This document shows, piece after piece, positions 23,301 through 34,899 of a DNA stretch of 64,000 nt. Both the position numbers and the translations under genes were made by a program. Position 1 is the first letter of the stretch; the number at the start of each line of letters is the position of its first letter. This DNA is from Microstegium vimineum (taxonomy: Eukaryota > Streptophyta > Magnoliopsida > Poales > Poaceae). The stretch lies in assembly GCA_022036555.1 (NCBI GenBank), contig CM039137.1, positions 24,731,862 through 24,795,861 of the forward strand, given 5' to 3'. The notes below the pieces were generated by a model, which saw nothing but the letters and a program-made list of their open reading frames with translations, did not search any database and was not told the origin of the DNA.

Positions 23301-25443
23301 AAGTACTGGGTCTATTTCACCGTACAAAGTAATAGGCATAACAACAGACAACTGAATAAAACATTGAATTGATCTTTTGCGTGTTTGAGAAAAAAAAACT
23401 GAATTGCTTGATTGTCTTACAATTGACCAGGCGCATAACATGCTCTGGGAGGATGGGTTCCCAAACTGTTGTTTACCAGTGAAGAACAGTATTTTGTAAA
23501 CCAAGCTATTTAGGAAACAGATATTACATGTGTTCAGAGGATGCAAAAGAACACCCTCTTTACGATATCAAGATAACACGTTTACCAGGCTGTATATGAC
23601 GGCCATATACAAGAAACCTGTCCCCTACCTGTTACAATTGACGTAACATCTCTAGGAGGATGGGTTCCCAGACTGTTTGTTACCAGAGGGGAACAGTATT
23701 TTGTAAACCAAGCTATTTAGAGAACAGATATTACATTGTTCAGAGGATGCAAAAGACCGGATCCCTCTTTACATATCAAGATATTACATTGTTTTAAAAA
23801 CAGGTGTACCAGGCTGTGTATGAGGCCCATATAGAAGAAAATGGTCCCCTGCCTGTTACCAGATGATTGCTGCCAAGCCGAAAAGGTTGTACAATCATTA
23901 CTGTGTGTGTGACCAAACAGAAATATGTTATTGATTTTAGAACTTCAATTACACATTGTTCCTGGCTCACTGTTTTGAGCTGACACATGGACTCAAATTG
24001 TCATTTTCTTAGTTTACTGTTCAGAAATTAGCCAGAAACTGGTAGTGCCACTAATAGGTACTAGCCTGGTATCTTTTTCACAATGACGAAAAAGTCGTTA
24101 TGTACCTTGAAAAATCTGAAAATACATGAGATCTGAGGATTTTCTTGATATTCTTGAATTTCTCTCTCAGCTCTGTTATCTTGGGCACATCTCTATAGGC
24201 TTCAAAATGACTGCATAGTTGGTTCACTGCCTGGAACAGAGTTAGAAATTGGTTGGAAATCATGTGCAGATCATGCAAAACAATCACTACAAGTGTTAAA
24301 ATATTTCAGACATTGAAATCAATTCTAGAGCTTTTATCAGCTAATTAAATCATTCTTACCTCCAGCTGTGCAGCTGCTTCTTTATACTGCCGTTTTGACG
24401 CCATAACCTGAAGTTGCTCAACAGCCGAAACTGTACATAAGTTAACACGATTTAGATGAGGTTGATGCCCTTTGCCATTCCACACCACAGAAAGAGAGGG
24501 AGGGAGGGAAACTAACCAAGCATAGTAAGACGATGAAGAGCAGTTATTGTAGTTGTTATGTGCCTCTTAGCGCAATCCAACTTTTTGATATCGCGACAGA
24601 TTTCTTGAACCATAGTTTCACTTTGTTCAGCCTTTGTTTTTATTTCATGTATCTTGTGCATTAGTTCCTGTAAGTACCAAATTTGATCAGAACTTTGTTT
24701 TTATTTCACTTGTTATGCACTATTAATTGCTGCAACAAATGCAGAAACCAGTTTGTTTTACTAATCCAGTTATCTGACCAGGCAGCAGGCACGATGCTTA
24801 ATCAACTGATACAATAGCTTCATAGTGATAAATCTTAACATTGCATGACAAGTGAAAATAAAATAGACCTGAACAGCATTTGTTGCAGCAGCAAGTTCTT
24901 CCTTGGCCTTGGTTCCTGAGTTGCTCTGTTAAGTAAAAACATTCTGCCCATTATCCAGTGTAGCATAACAATGAGCAAAGGCATAATTCATTAGGTGCAA
25001 TTGCATTGACATAGCACAGCTGATCAAATTATGAGACACGCCAGTTTGGTCAGTTCAGTTTAACTGTTCGAGAACAAAGAGTGCACGCATTACAAATAGC
25101 ATCACTGCATGACACAGAACGTGGGATAACAAGGCCAAACCTGCTGTCGGACAGCTGCGAGGATGCTGGCGTCCACTCGGCGAATCTCACTCTGTATCTT
25201 TTGCATCAGCGGCTCGACACCCGACAAAGACGCCTCTGCAGGTCACAGGAAAAACAGAAGCAAGTTGTTACCCTAGGAGCTCCAAACAACAGCACAGCTG
25301 AAACCTGAAAGAGCGCATTGCTGCACAACATCACGAGCTAAGTCCCCGTGAGAGCGAGGAAACACCGATTCGATTCGACTGTGAGCGTGCGTACCTGTGG
25401 GAAACATCTGGTTGATGTATTCGAGAGCGCTGGACTTGTCCAT
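11348..25443 (-). CDS. VPS53: VPS53, subunit of the GARP vesicle-tethering complex
   Basis: Family role: with VPS51, VPS52 and VPS54 it tethers endosome-derived vesicles at the trans-Golgi network. Twenty-four exons join in frame: 25395-25443, 25141-25235, 24869-24925, 24517-24667, 24360-24430, 24106-24230, 23128-23288, 22883-23024, 22570-22633, 22041-22229, 21914-21955, 21697-21801, 21559-21618, 21281-21358, 14813-14920, 14667-14732, 13978-14055, 13749-13882, 13043-13136, 12840-12917, 12690-12752, 11989-12057, 11797-11892, 11348-11695. They encode about 840 residues, close to Arabidopsis VPS53 (HIT1). The N-terminus [16 protein letters not shown] and the helical heptad-rich first 180 residues, a region known to form coiled coils in tether assembly, fit the family. 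An acidic linker with DDEDEGG lies near residue 335. The last exon is Pro/Ala/Val-rich (APAPAPA) and ends in FRKLFNA. No stop or frameshift was found. Intron 14 (14921-21280) is unusually long because it houses an antisense LTR retrotransposon. Confidence 0.93.
12129..12474. mobile_element. MITE in a VPS53 intron
   Basis: Inverted ends: agctccagtgt at 12135-12145 and acactggagct at 12457-12467, followed inward by tcgaa-type matches. It lies wholly within the intron between the exons at 11989-12057 and 12690-12752. The outer limits are uncertain by several bases. Confidence 0.5.
14933..15126. repeat. 97-bp tandem duplication in VPS53 intron 14
   Basis: Two adjacent copies of a 97-bp unit starting gaggggcaaacagttatgag, nearly identical (a few substitutions such as attcta/atttta). 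They lie just beyond the splice donor-distal end of intron 14, close to the exon at 14813-14920. Confidence 0.85.
15493..15874 (+). repeat. 5' LTR
   Basis: It begins TGTTATGG after the target duplication and ends ...cccaaca. From 15505 it aligns with the 3' LTR; the first 12 bases have no match there. A TATA-like gacataaatagg lies near 15684 and could drive transcription. Confidence 0.75.
15878..15890 (+). other. Primer-binding site of the LTR retrotransposon
   Basis: The sequence tggtatcaatgtc starts three bases after the 5' LTR. Its first eight bases, tggtatca, match the complement of the 3' end of initiator methionine tRNA, the usual primer of gypsy elements. The gag ATG overlaps it. Confidence 0.75.
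15886..17427 (+). pseudogene. gag and start of protease of the LTR retrotransposon
   Basis: An open frame of 513 codons. The N-terminal about 190 residues are Pro/Ser/Ala-rich. The retrotransposon Gag domain follows, with [20 protein letters not shown] and later YHLSG..QQWY. A CCHC-type zinc knuckle spans 17125-17166 ([14 protein letters not shown]), and the aspartic protease signature [11 protein letters not shown] lies near the end. A TAG at 17425-17427 then interrupts the protease; downstream codons continue the same domain, so this is a nonsense change and not a natural terminus. A frameshift follows near 17480. Long minus-strand frames across the same bases are shadows of the GC-rich composition. 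Confidence 0.85.
17436..20540 (+). pseudogene. pol (protease end, reverse transcriptase, RNase H, integrase, chromodomain-like tail), frameshifted
   Basis: Domains in order: end of protease ([16 protein letters not shown]), reverse transcriptase with the catalytic [13 protein letters not shown] motif at about 18271-18309, RNase H, HHCC-type integrase zinc region (19290-19400), integrase core with [12 protein letters not shown] and [13 protein letters not shown], and a tail with WHVQVQWWG. Three frame changes break it: near 17480, near 18706-18712 (RNase H start) and near 19572-19582 (within integrase). Coding continues in another frame after each. The last codons ([11 protein letters not shown] and stop) lie within sequence that is repeated in the 5' LTR. 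Not functional as it stands. Confidence 0.85.
20505..20855 (+). repeat. 3' LTR
   Basis: Matches 15505-15874 with a handful of substitutions, a 1-base indel and one deletion of about 18 bases near 20778. It ends cccaaca before the target duplication ATTGT. Its first 36 bases still encode the pol C-terminus. Confidence 0.8.
21481..21510 (+). other. G-rich tract in a VPS53 intron
   Basis: A run of G blocks separated by single A (ggggg a gggg a ggggggg a gggggg). Four or more G tracts with one-base loops fit the G-quadruplex pattern on the plus strand. On the transcript (minus) it is a C/U-rich tract 50 bases upstream of no known acceptor, so its role is unclear. Confidence 0.5.
23436..23866. 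repeat. Diverged tandem duplication of about 210 bp in a VPS53 intron
   Basis: The segment 23436-23637 recurs at 23648-23866. Shared blocks include ggaggatgggttccca, attttgtaaaccaagctatt, cagaggatgcaaaaga and taccaggctgt. Copies differ by several percent and small indels. It lies between the exons at 23128-23288 and 24106-24230. Confidence 0.8.
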
Positions 25444-26886
25444 TTCTCCGGCGAGATCTCCGCCCCGCGCGCCCGCGCTCGGAGGATCTGGTGACGCCTA
25501 GAAGGATCTGGAAGGGGAGGGCGGTGCGGAGGAGCTGATCTGGGGGGAATGGGCGCCGGGCTGCCCCTCGCGCGCGCGAGGGGTGGTGGTGGCGAGAGGG
25601 GTGGAATCGCCGGCGGGTACTCGCCGGCGTCGGCAGCTCGGCCGTTCAACGGGTGGCGCCCAGACCCAGCTGATGATGGTTTATGAGTCGGTTGCTGCCC
25701 GCGGAGTCCAGCCCACTTCCTATTCTAGTTTAGACGTAAAAGCTGGAGTCTTCACTCGTTACCTGCCGCTAAACAGACTCTAATTCTTATTAGAACTTTT
25801 ATGTTGAAGACTCAAAACTTTTATGACAATCTGGTATTCCAATTTGATAGATTGAATTTTCAATTTGGCGGTGGTACAAAGTAAAGAAACCCATGAACAA
25901 TTATGAAGCAATGATCTTGCAGAACTAGTAACTAGTGGACAACTCACAAGAAATCAATCATACTCTTTTTATAGCCAAACAATGATAAAATTTGTAGGTT
26001 ACTTCAACAACCAAAAAACAAGCTTATAAACTATAGGAGAAAAAACAAGTTCTTACTGTAATGGATGTTGCTATACTTCCAAGTCATCTCTTAAAATAAA
26101 ATTATAAATCGTTAATCAGTTAACTCTCCATTTTTTGTAGGGATGAAAATAGATATTCAAATACGGATAATATCAGCTATGATACGATTGAATATCGACA
26201 CCATAAATATGTGATTTTAAAGTATTCAGATATGAAAACAGATGTTGAATATCCGAACTCAGATACAAACATATCTAAACTTCTGTAAATAGATTTAGTC
26301 TCGATCAGAAAAATATCGGTATCATTTACTCCCCTAGTTTTTATACACTCGTAGGACACCCTTTTAATTCCGAACTGGAATTGCTACCAATTCTCAGGTT
26401 TAGATGGAGTTAGTTTTGCGCACAGAACCATAAGTTGCTCTCTGAAACACTTTTCTTATGGAACACTGAACCTATAACATGCACATGCTCAACTTGGAGT
26501 ATACCTCAAGTTGGAGTACATATTTATTTATATACATCAGCTACGTTCACATACAGGCTTGTTACAGGCTTACATCGAAATTCAACTACACATGAACTTC
26601 AAAATCTGGGCTCTTCCTGCGCTGATGTGACTCTTTAAGAACACATCACAGCTAATAATTCGGAGCCTGTGCAGCTTCCATTGTCATAAGGGTGCAACTC
26701 GCTCAAAATCAACTGCAGTATTAGAAGCCGCCCTTCTGAAACTTCCTACACCTGTGTTTAGTAGACTACAGAGGCACCATGCATCAAATTTGAGTTGGCC
26801 GTTGAGACACTTCAGAACAGAGATTTGGCGACCACGCTTGTGTCTGAACTCTGAGGCTCCAGTGGAAATTTCCTTCGGAGCTTGTT
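25444..26886. other. Intergenic DNA between VPS53 and the TPR gene
   Basis: The first 200 bases hold the VPS53 leader and GC-rich promoter (cgcgcgcgag near 25570). From 25790 the DNA is AT-rich. The stretch 26139-26290 (tagggatgaaaatagatatt..., repeated gatat/atatc words) resembles the end of grass hAT-type MITEs, but no clean second end was found. About 26390-26886 probably contains the 3'UTR of the TPR gene. Confidence 0.5.
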
Positions 26887-26915
26887 CTACTGTTTCTTAG
26901 ACAATGCAAGGACTT

Positions 26916-29900
26916 TTAATAAGTTCGATTTGGCCGCATCAAGTAGGGGATCAGATTGCAGAGCTTTCTCAAAACAGCTTCTAGCATCCCCCAACGGCCC
27001 TCAGAGACAAATACAAGACCCAGGTTATTGTTGGCTGGTGCATATCCAGGACACAGTTCCAATGACCTTAATAACATCTTCCTTGCAAATTCATAGTTCC
27101 TATGCTGTCGATAAAGAATTCCAAGATTAGAGAAGATTGCGTGCAGCTGCTGAGTTGATGACAGTACCAGTGCCCGCTTATATACAGTTTCAGAGGATGG
27201 ATCGTCTGATAGTTGCAACGCAATACCTGCAGAAACAGGAAATTGTTCTCAGACGGTGATCGTACTGTGCATACTCATTATTTCATTAGATAAATTGCAC
27301 AAAAACAGAAGTCTGTTAAATAGAGGATAGTAGTTCCTTCATTGAGATGAAAGGCATGGGGAACTTAACTTCTATTGACAATTAGATGAATTGGTAAATT
27401 AGGAAATTGTTGGGGCTTGAACAACATAATACATTAAATAAATATTTTTTAAACATTTCATGTTGGCTAAACATAAAACATCAGCCTCCTAACAAAAAAA
27501 AGAACCCTATTTATAGAATAGTTGAGAACTTGAGATTAATAAAAAATCTTCGTGCAAGAAAAAGCTCGGATAAGTTTAATGTTGTTCAGTTCTACTAAAT
27601 TTTGAATCAACAAAAAAGGACTCAAGTGAGCCAAAAACTTACCAAGATTCGACCAAGCATAACTGCAATCCGGGGAACGAGCTAAGGCTGCTTTAAGAAA
27701 ATTTACAGACCTGCTGAACCGGGTCATGCAAATATTGTACAGGCCAAGTTGATGCCATTGAACAGCATCATCTGGGTCCTCTTGGATTGCCTGTAATAAA
27801 ATTTTAAAAAATAAGAATGTTTATTTTGTTACTTTCCCATGTCAAGGTATTGCACTTGCCAATCAGATTGAAGAGAATGAATTCAGTTCTGCTAATACTA
27901 GTTTGCAAAGCATCACCTGTTTTAGTGTATATTGAGCTCGTTCTTCTGCATCATTAAGATTGATGTTTTCGGTATTGTAGACGGCTGCAATTTCATGTTG
28001 TGCCCTGTGGGCCATTGCTAACCCAGCCCATGCAATTGGGGCATCAACTGCGGAAGGGTCTCCTTCTTTCAGAACTGTTGCCATTTCATTTGCAGCCCAG
28101 AGAAGTTGATCATCAGAACATTGTGACCTTACAGCATCTCTGATACGGTGAACTGCAATAGCATACCGAGCAGGCATATGACTGGGTTCCAATTTTGCTG
28201 CCTGCAAAGCATACAACATACAAAAGAACATAAGAAAAGTTTGTCACATACATACTTTTCCATCTATATTGAGGCCTTCATCACCTGCATTACAGCGAAT
28301 ACAGAGTTGTCTGACATATTTACCAGAGCAGAAGAAAGTAATGAACGATACTATAGATAGTTAGTAATGGACAGTAGTGACTGGTGAGTCTGGAATAAAA
28401 CTGAGTGCTACACAAGCAATTTTCAAGTTGACTGGCCATAATTTTCGCTTTAGTTTAGAACCATATAGTTGTGTTGTAAGTGTGTAACCGTGTAAGACAC
28501 CTAGACTGGTTTAAAATAAACAGTCGGCCTGGACAACTACCAAATGTAGCAAATAGTTTTTACTGCAAGAAACCTAGACCATCAAATATTCCCTTGGTAG
28601 CAAAAAACCCTAAACACTTTTTGTTAATACCAAATCTCGAAAAACAGCCTTTGGGTATAAGATGCTACAACTATGAATTAAATTAATGGGAGCTTCTCCC
28701 TGCAAGTAAAAAGCAGCACACAGCAATAGAATCTGCATCAATCCATTACAAGTCAGCTATAAAATAGTTTATTGTGTTCTCATCAGAGATATTTCTCCAG
28801 AAGACAACAAAGCAAATCAACATTACCAATGTTTGTGACAGCTAATTTGAGTATTAATAAAAGGGAAATTGAAATAACAAAAGTTATTACCTGCTCCAAA
28901 CACCTCTTTGAGTTCCTATGCTCACCATCCATGTAATATGCATTTGCAAGATTAACCCAAACTGATGCAGCTCTAGGATCAGCCTTCACAGCTGCAAGTA
29001 AACACTCTTTTGCAACAACTAAGGCTTCTTTCTGATGCAGGTAAGGACCTGTGCTGATATTGCCCCCTGCCCCTGAATTTGTAACAAGGCATGAGGCAGA
29101 AGCCAAAAGCAATTACTACTCATACTAAAACACCTGTGATTTTTAAATTTAATTTTTGGATAAAGTGAGCCTAGCTCAACTGGTTAGGTGGGAGGTGTGC
29201 TCATGAACCCAACCACCCAGTTTCAAGTCTTCTCTCAGCTTGAATTTGGGTGCCTATTTTCCTCTTGATGAAAAAAAAAACCGCTTAGTTTCTCTGGGTT
29301 GGTCACATTTTTAGAGGGAAAACACTTTCTGGACTTATTTTTAGTGGACATAAGAAGCATAAATCGATCGATGTAATGTGTCCAACAATAAGGTATGTGT
29401 TATCTAATTGTCTAATGTCACTGTTTTGGCTAGAGAAAAATAGCATAGGAATAAACATTTCTTTATGACATAACAGGAAAATGGCAAGTATTAGAAGATT
29501 ATGGCAAACAAGTGTTCATGTACCTGCAGACAAAGATCCATATCTACAGAGAAGAAGAACTGCATAGTTCACCAGAGCAGCCGGGTGGTTTTGATCTTTT
29601 AGAAGAAGTTCTTGAAAGCACTTTGCAGACAGCTCTAGATCCCCACTGAAAGTTGATAAATATTAAAGCATGAATGTAGACAATGACAACTGAAAATAGT
29701 ATTTTTGAACCTTTGAATGTATGCGACACCAAGATTCGCAAGGGAGTCCAAGTAGTCTGGAGCAACAGCCGTGAGAGAAGATAGAACTGAGATAGCACTC
29801 TGGATAGGGTGCAAAAAATCAGCAATTAGTTCTATGCAAACATGGCTGCATGATCAATAGAGAGAAACATAACAGTTTCAGCACATCATACCTGTATTTG

Positions 29901-31563
29901 ACCACCCCGAAGGAGAACTAAACCTAGGATATTCCAAACAGCTGCTTGCCTGTGATCTGACTCAACTGAACTCTTCAACTTGGCAAGAATGTCATCTATC
30001 TCACCAGTTTCAAGCTCTTCATCAAAACTATCCCCCATGCTGGCTTGCAAAATGCACTGCATGAGAAACAAATTGAGTCAAGAGGGAGTAGAACTGCTTT
30101 TGATACTTGATAAACACCCAAAAAGAGGAGCCGATGACCACATGAAAGAAAATAAAACTAGAAACAAGGTAACTTTTTGTTTTGGTCAAGCTGATGAACC
30201 TGTGCGTGGTGTATCCTCACTGATGAGAGTAAATCAGGCCTCCTCACTTCTTCTTCATCTTGCAGCAGTATTTCAGTTGACTTTTCATATGATGCTATTG
30301 CCTGAAAGGTTTCTGCAGCTGCTTGAGCTTTACGCAAACGCTAAACAACTTCAAGTTTTCAAGAGAGGATTTACCTTCTGTGCCTGACCAAGCCTTTGAT
30401 ACATCAAACCCAACATAAAATGTGCATGAGCATTCTTAGGCATTTTTCGGGCCACATGAACCAAAGCCTGCAAGAAGGAAGGTTAGCCCCTCGACCATTT
30501 CTGTTAACCATACCAGTACCACAAATTACGACAAAGGTAAAACAAAATCAGGGTTCATACAGCATTAAATATATTATAATACAGTGCCACTTATCTATAA
30601 CATCAGGATTAATGATTTCAAATGGCATCAAAACCAAGAACTCACAGCTTTCAGGTTGCTAACTTTTTCCTCACGTGGAGCAGAAGCCCCTTGACAATGT
30701 TGATCAGCATCTGTTCATGAAGAATTGTAAGTAACCATTCACAACAGAATTTTTTCCTACCACTACATTGCACGTTGACTATCATGCTACCTTCACATTC
30801 AACAGTATCGGTGTCCTTTGTAGCGATCACATTTTTCGTCAAACCACCCTCCTCATTGCCATTCCTGCAAGTACATTTTTTTTTGTCAAACCATCCACCA
30901 ATTTTCATGGTCTAAGGACTCACCATAAAGCTTGTGACCCGGATGTCATCTCCGGCTATGACTCACAATTAGTTTGTAATTTGTAAATTTGTAAGGATTC
31001 AGATACTATTCTGGTAGCCCCCTTTTTTACCAAAATAGAGCAATATATGTTACTTCATGTTCAAATAAATGATGATTACAATTTATATGGCAACTACAAT
31101 CAAGGAACAGCGATTATTATATGGAATACATGCATGGAATTTTCAGAACCATGTGGATAGCATATTTGTTGAATTCGTAACAATTCTCAAGAAACTTGAG
31201 TTTCTACATGAACTTTCCCCCAGTTAGATATAACTCCATCAAGTCCTAGGGTTCGGCTCCCACGAGCATGAGTCCACGGGTACTAACGCCCTAATTCCTA
31301 ACAACCGCAGTGCCGCACTCAACTGGCCAAGTGCACGAGTGGCGGAGAACCCCTCACGTTCAGATCGAGGAGTATTCGTGGTAACCTTACCTCGTGGAGG
31401 AGTCGGTGGCGACCGCCGGAGCCGCGGCAACGGCCACGGCGGCGGCGGGGTTGGGTGCGGGGGTCGGTGGGCGGTCCTCGCCATCGCTCTCCGCCGGTTC
31501 GAAGTTGAGGTTGAGGTCGGCGAGCATCACCTGCCTCGGCGGTGGTGGGTGTGTCTCCGGCAT
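26916..31563 (-). CDS. Tetratricopeptide-repeat protein of unassigned function (possible frameshift in last exon)
   Basis: Twelve exons join in frame: 31391-31563, 30791-30864, 30646-30710, 30375-30467, 30200-30301, 29892-30056, 29711-29799, 29524-29645, 28891-29072, 27917-28201, 27643-27790, 26916-27226. They encode about 602 residues. The N-terminus (MPETHPPPPRQVMLADLNLN, then Pro/Ala-rich) looks disordered. From residue 105 on, TPR helix pairs are evident, for example AHAHFMLGLMYQRLGQAQK, AAVWNILGLVLLRGGQ, PAALVNYAVLLL, ASVWVNLANAYYMDGE, SYAWSNLG and APANNNLGLVFVSEGRWG. TPR arrays are protein-binding superhelices; homologues are often database-labelled SPINDLY-like, but I see no glycosyltransferase domain. 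In the last exon, at a run of five G (about 26990-26994), the observed frame leaves the TPR pattern and stops at 26916. The alternative frame continues the TPR helix and stops at 26887-26889. Confidence 0.82.
29165..29280 (+). mobile_element. tRNA-derived SINE (Au-like)
   Basis: An RNA polymerase III A-box-like tagctcaactgg lies at 29172-29183 and a B-box-like gtttcaagtct at 29220-29230. A tail region with ttgggtgcct and a poly-A stretch (A10, 29271-29280) follows. The layout is that of plant Au-type SINEs. It lies in the intron of the TPR gene between the exons at 28891-29072 and 29524-29645, antisense to the gene. Confidence 0.65.
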
Positions 31564-33940
31564 CGTCTCCGACGAGCTCCTGTGGCGGGGGCCTCTGTGA
31601 GTTCCGAGCTCCGGATGCGGGTTCAGGGCACTGGACTAGGCCTTGACTACTGCAAAAGCATGGACGGGGGGGAGCAAGGAGCACGAGAGCCAGTGCGGCT
31701 CTGCGAGTTAGGCCGAATCACACCGGGCCCTGATCATAGACATCATGCTGTTATATGTCCTCGTTTCAGTTGGGCCGGATTGGGTTAGGCCCATGGTAGT
31801 GTACTAAGGTTTAAACTCTGAGGCCAGAGATTGGGCCCACTCGGCAGCGATGCGAAGCGTAACCGTTGGTGTAACTTGGGCCTGAGCAGTTTGTCAGTGG
31901 CATGCGATTGTTTCCTTGTTGCAATGCAACTTGTGACTGAGCAGTACGCCCAGTTGTGCTTTGATTCTCTATAATTGCTCACTAGCAGTAGTATTAGGTA
32001 ACGTATATGCATTTTTATAAAAAAAAGTGTAATATACATGCATTTTTTATTATAAAAAAAGGTAGTAACGTATATGCATTCCGTGCTGGTGCACGCGTGT
32101 ATACTGTATAGTCCTTTTTTTTCCTTGTTATGAAGACAACACAAGCTGGTGGCACCAGCGCGTATGTTGACGGGGTATCGAATATGCAACGCACGCACTG
32201 TTAGCACCTTAATCTATTCATTCAGTAATCATCAACGCGGGAGAACATTTGATCATTCTTATTCCAGGACTCTGTTCTTCCTTGCGGTTCCTTCACCGGC
32301 TGAGGCATATACAGATACAGCTTACATTAGCCCAGCATCCATGGAGGTCAGGAAACGAACAGCAAGCCGAGTGGAATACGCACTTTTCAGGTTGTCCTTA
32401 GCGTTAACGTGAGCCCTTGGACAGCGAGAGCGAGACCTTACGCGCAGACGAGCCAGGTCGATGGAGCAGTAGTACGCTGCAAAGTACTCGTCGCCAACTG
32501 TGATGCCTCGAACTACCCCAACCTACCCGAAGAGTCCAAAAGCAAGCGTCGCCTTCCGTGAAGCCCCGTCGGCACCCAACCGTCGAAACACCGAGCGCGC
32601 GAGCGCGCCCGCACGGGCACGGCCCGATCAGTCGATCTCGCTGCAGCTGCGGAGCTGCCTCCCTTCCCTTGTCTGCACTCTGCACCCGACCGAACCGTGA
32701 GAATCTGATCTGATCCATGATCCATCAGTAGCTCCGGTTCGTCGCCGTGGATCAACGTGGCGTCTCCTCAGCTGCCGGAATCTGCTTATGACTCAGCATT
32801 AGACATTGCTAGTGTCCGTCTGTGCCAAGGAGCGCCGAGCGGCTCGCTTAAAATACGGCACCGGAGGCCCAACGCATGTGCCGTCCGACCGACGCGGCAA
32901 TCATGGTCGTCGTCGGCGACTGTTTGTGAAGGTGGCCCAAATCCAAATTGTATCTAGTCGTCGTAGTATTAACCAGATGCATCCCATTTCGTTCTAGTGC
33001 ACAACACACAAGCGCGCGACTAGGGCCAGGCCAGGGGCACCCTGACACGCGGACGTGAACGGTCTCCACTCTCCCCCTCAGGCCTGCCCACATGCCGATG
33101 TTCTAGTTCTACGATCTACGTACGTACGAAACGCATGATCCTAGGCGTATTTCGGTCGTCGACACTCCGCTTGGAACGGATGGATGGAACGGAAATGTTT
33201 TTTTTTTAATAATTCTATGTGTGTAAGAAAATATACTAACCACGCACTGCTGCAATTGTTTCAGGCCTACCAAACAGTACTCTATTTGTGTAAGAAAAGA
33301 CGGCATGCCATGATTTCAGGCCTACACCAAACAGTAAATTAACATGGCAATTTGGAATGAACAACAGTATTCCAACTGCAGCTAGAAAAGATACTAACCA
33401 CTGCTAGATTAGATGAATGGCTGCAGCAGTGTTCAACCGAACAGTGAGCCGTAAGCAGCCAACTGCCGGGGGCAAGCGATTGATTCCGCCGGCCCCGCCA
33501 TCCATGCAGGCAAAACCGTGTTTGCCACCTCCCCATGTGCTGCCGCTTCCAACCGCCGCGCTACCACCGCCGTGTGCCCGCCCGCCCGCTCGCTCGCAGA
33601 AGTCTCTCTCAGTCTTTGGGCCTTTTGCAGCGCTATCGCCGCCTCAGCAACAGGTGTCGTCTCCATCAAAGCCACCTCGCCTAATCCGTTTTTAATTAAG
33701 GGAAGGAGGGGAGCAGGGTGTTGGTCTTGGGTTTGTTAAACAAACACAGGTTAATCGCCAATCATTTCCGCACGGTGGACGTCTCGCCTCTGCCTCTACC
33801 TCCTGTTTTGTCCTCATCGCCCGCTTCTCCCCCTCTTTAAAATCCCAGGCCCTGCTGCCAGTCCCGGCACCGAGACAGACAGCCAGTGATCGACATCGAC
33901 CGAGACAGAGACAGGAGCAGAGAGACCGAGAGCAGCGGAG
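31564..33940. other. Divergent intergenic region between the TPR gene and the ubiquitin-like gene
   Basis: It contains the TPR gene leader (31564-31760) and short AT-rich foldbacks around 31995-32080 (repeats of gtaacgtatatgcatt). A GC-rich block lies at 32420-32900 without a recognisable product, followed by the promoter of the plus-strand gene. Several overlapping open frames of 60-100 codons on both strands show no family motif and are not annotated as genes. Confidence 0.45.
33836..33843 (+). promoter_or_regulatory. Possible TATA-like element of the ubiquitin-like gene
   Basis: tttaaaat lies about 100 bases upstream of the ATG at 33941, within a CT-rich promoter. Spacing would place a start site near 33870, giving a leader of about 70 bases. 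Position is the only support. Confidence 0.3.
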
Positions 33941-34581
33941 ATGGTGAAGATTCCGAGCCCCAGGAGGCTGTTCAGGAGCCGGTCCAGGAGCACCACCATC
34001 AGCGGCGGCAGCGCGGACATCTGCGCCATGGTCGCCGAGCACGAGAAGATCGAGTGGGAGGTGCGGCCCGGCGGGATGCTGGTGCAGAAGCGCCGGTCGC
34101 CCGAGGACGACGACGACGCGGCCGCCGTGGAGTACATCCTCGTCAGAGTCTCCACCGGCTGGCAGTGGCACGACGTCTCCATCGACGCCACCGCAACCTT
34201 CGGTACGTCCGCCGCCGTCGCCTACTCCTCCCGCATTGCGTTGCGTGCCGCCTGCTCTCCAATGTTCGATCGCGCGGCCAAACTACGGAACGGGAAAGCA
34301 TGGCGCTGTTTGCTAAGCTGCGTTTGATCCAACAAATCAAATCCAATGCAGGCGACCTGAAGGTGATGCTGTCGCTGGTGACCGGGCTGTGGCCCAGGGA
34401 GCAGAGGCTGCTCTTCAGGGGCAAGGAGAGGGACGACTGCGAGCACCTGCACATGGTGGGCGTCCAGGACAAGGACAAGGTGCTGCTCCTGGAGGACCCG
34501 GCCGTCAAGGAGAGGAAGCTCAGGTCAACCACCTTGGCGCAGCTCATGGGCGTGCCCTGCCACTCCTTCATCCAAGTGTAG
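33941..34581 (+). CDS. BAG-family-like ubiquitin-domain protein without a BAG domain
   Basis: Two exons, 33941-34202 and 34352-34581, with a GT/AG intron, encode 163 residues. The N-terminus is basic (MVKIPSPRRLFRSRSRS). Next comes EWEVRPGGMLVQKR, the motif preceding the ubiquitin-like domain of plant BAG1-4 co-chaperones. The ubiquitin-like fold spans about residues 64-140 (VEYILVRVSTGWQWHDVSID, FGDLKVMLSLVTGLWPREQR, LLFRGKERDD, KVLLLEDPAVKERK). In BAG1-4 a BAG domain that binds Hsp70 follows; here the protein ends about 20 residues later, so it cannot act on Hsp70 in the usual way. Similar short, BAG-less relatives occur in plants. The ATG has a good context (gagATGG) and no upstream in-frame alternative gives a better start. 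The downstream region to about 34900 looks like an AT-rich 3'UTR. Confidence 0.85.
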
Positions 34582-34899
34582 ACAGACAGAGAAATCCCCG
34601 GAATTTCTTGCCGGTTTTTTTTTTTTTTGGTCTTCTTCTTTTCCAGTTTGTCCGCGTGAGCGACAGAGCGAAGGTTTCAGTTCAGAGCCAGCTGAGTTTC
34701 AGGGCTTGAATTCGGTAAATCGAATCAAGACATTTGCAAACAATAGGATATAATATAAGGAGATGATAAATACATGGTGTAAATTACTGTGAACGGGTAA
34801 TGTAATCCCAGTGCCAGTGTGAGCCAGTAATTCTTTCTTTCTTATTACTCTGTAATGTAATCTGTATATATTCTTTTCTTGAGACCAGCAGTGCAGTTC

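Noticed and set aside
32404..32957. Possible gene in the GC-rich block upstream of the ubiquitin-like gene
   Set aside because: Several short frames on both strands, none with motifs or convincing splice sites; better explained as promoter/CpG-rich DNA.
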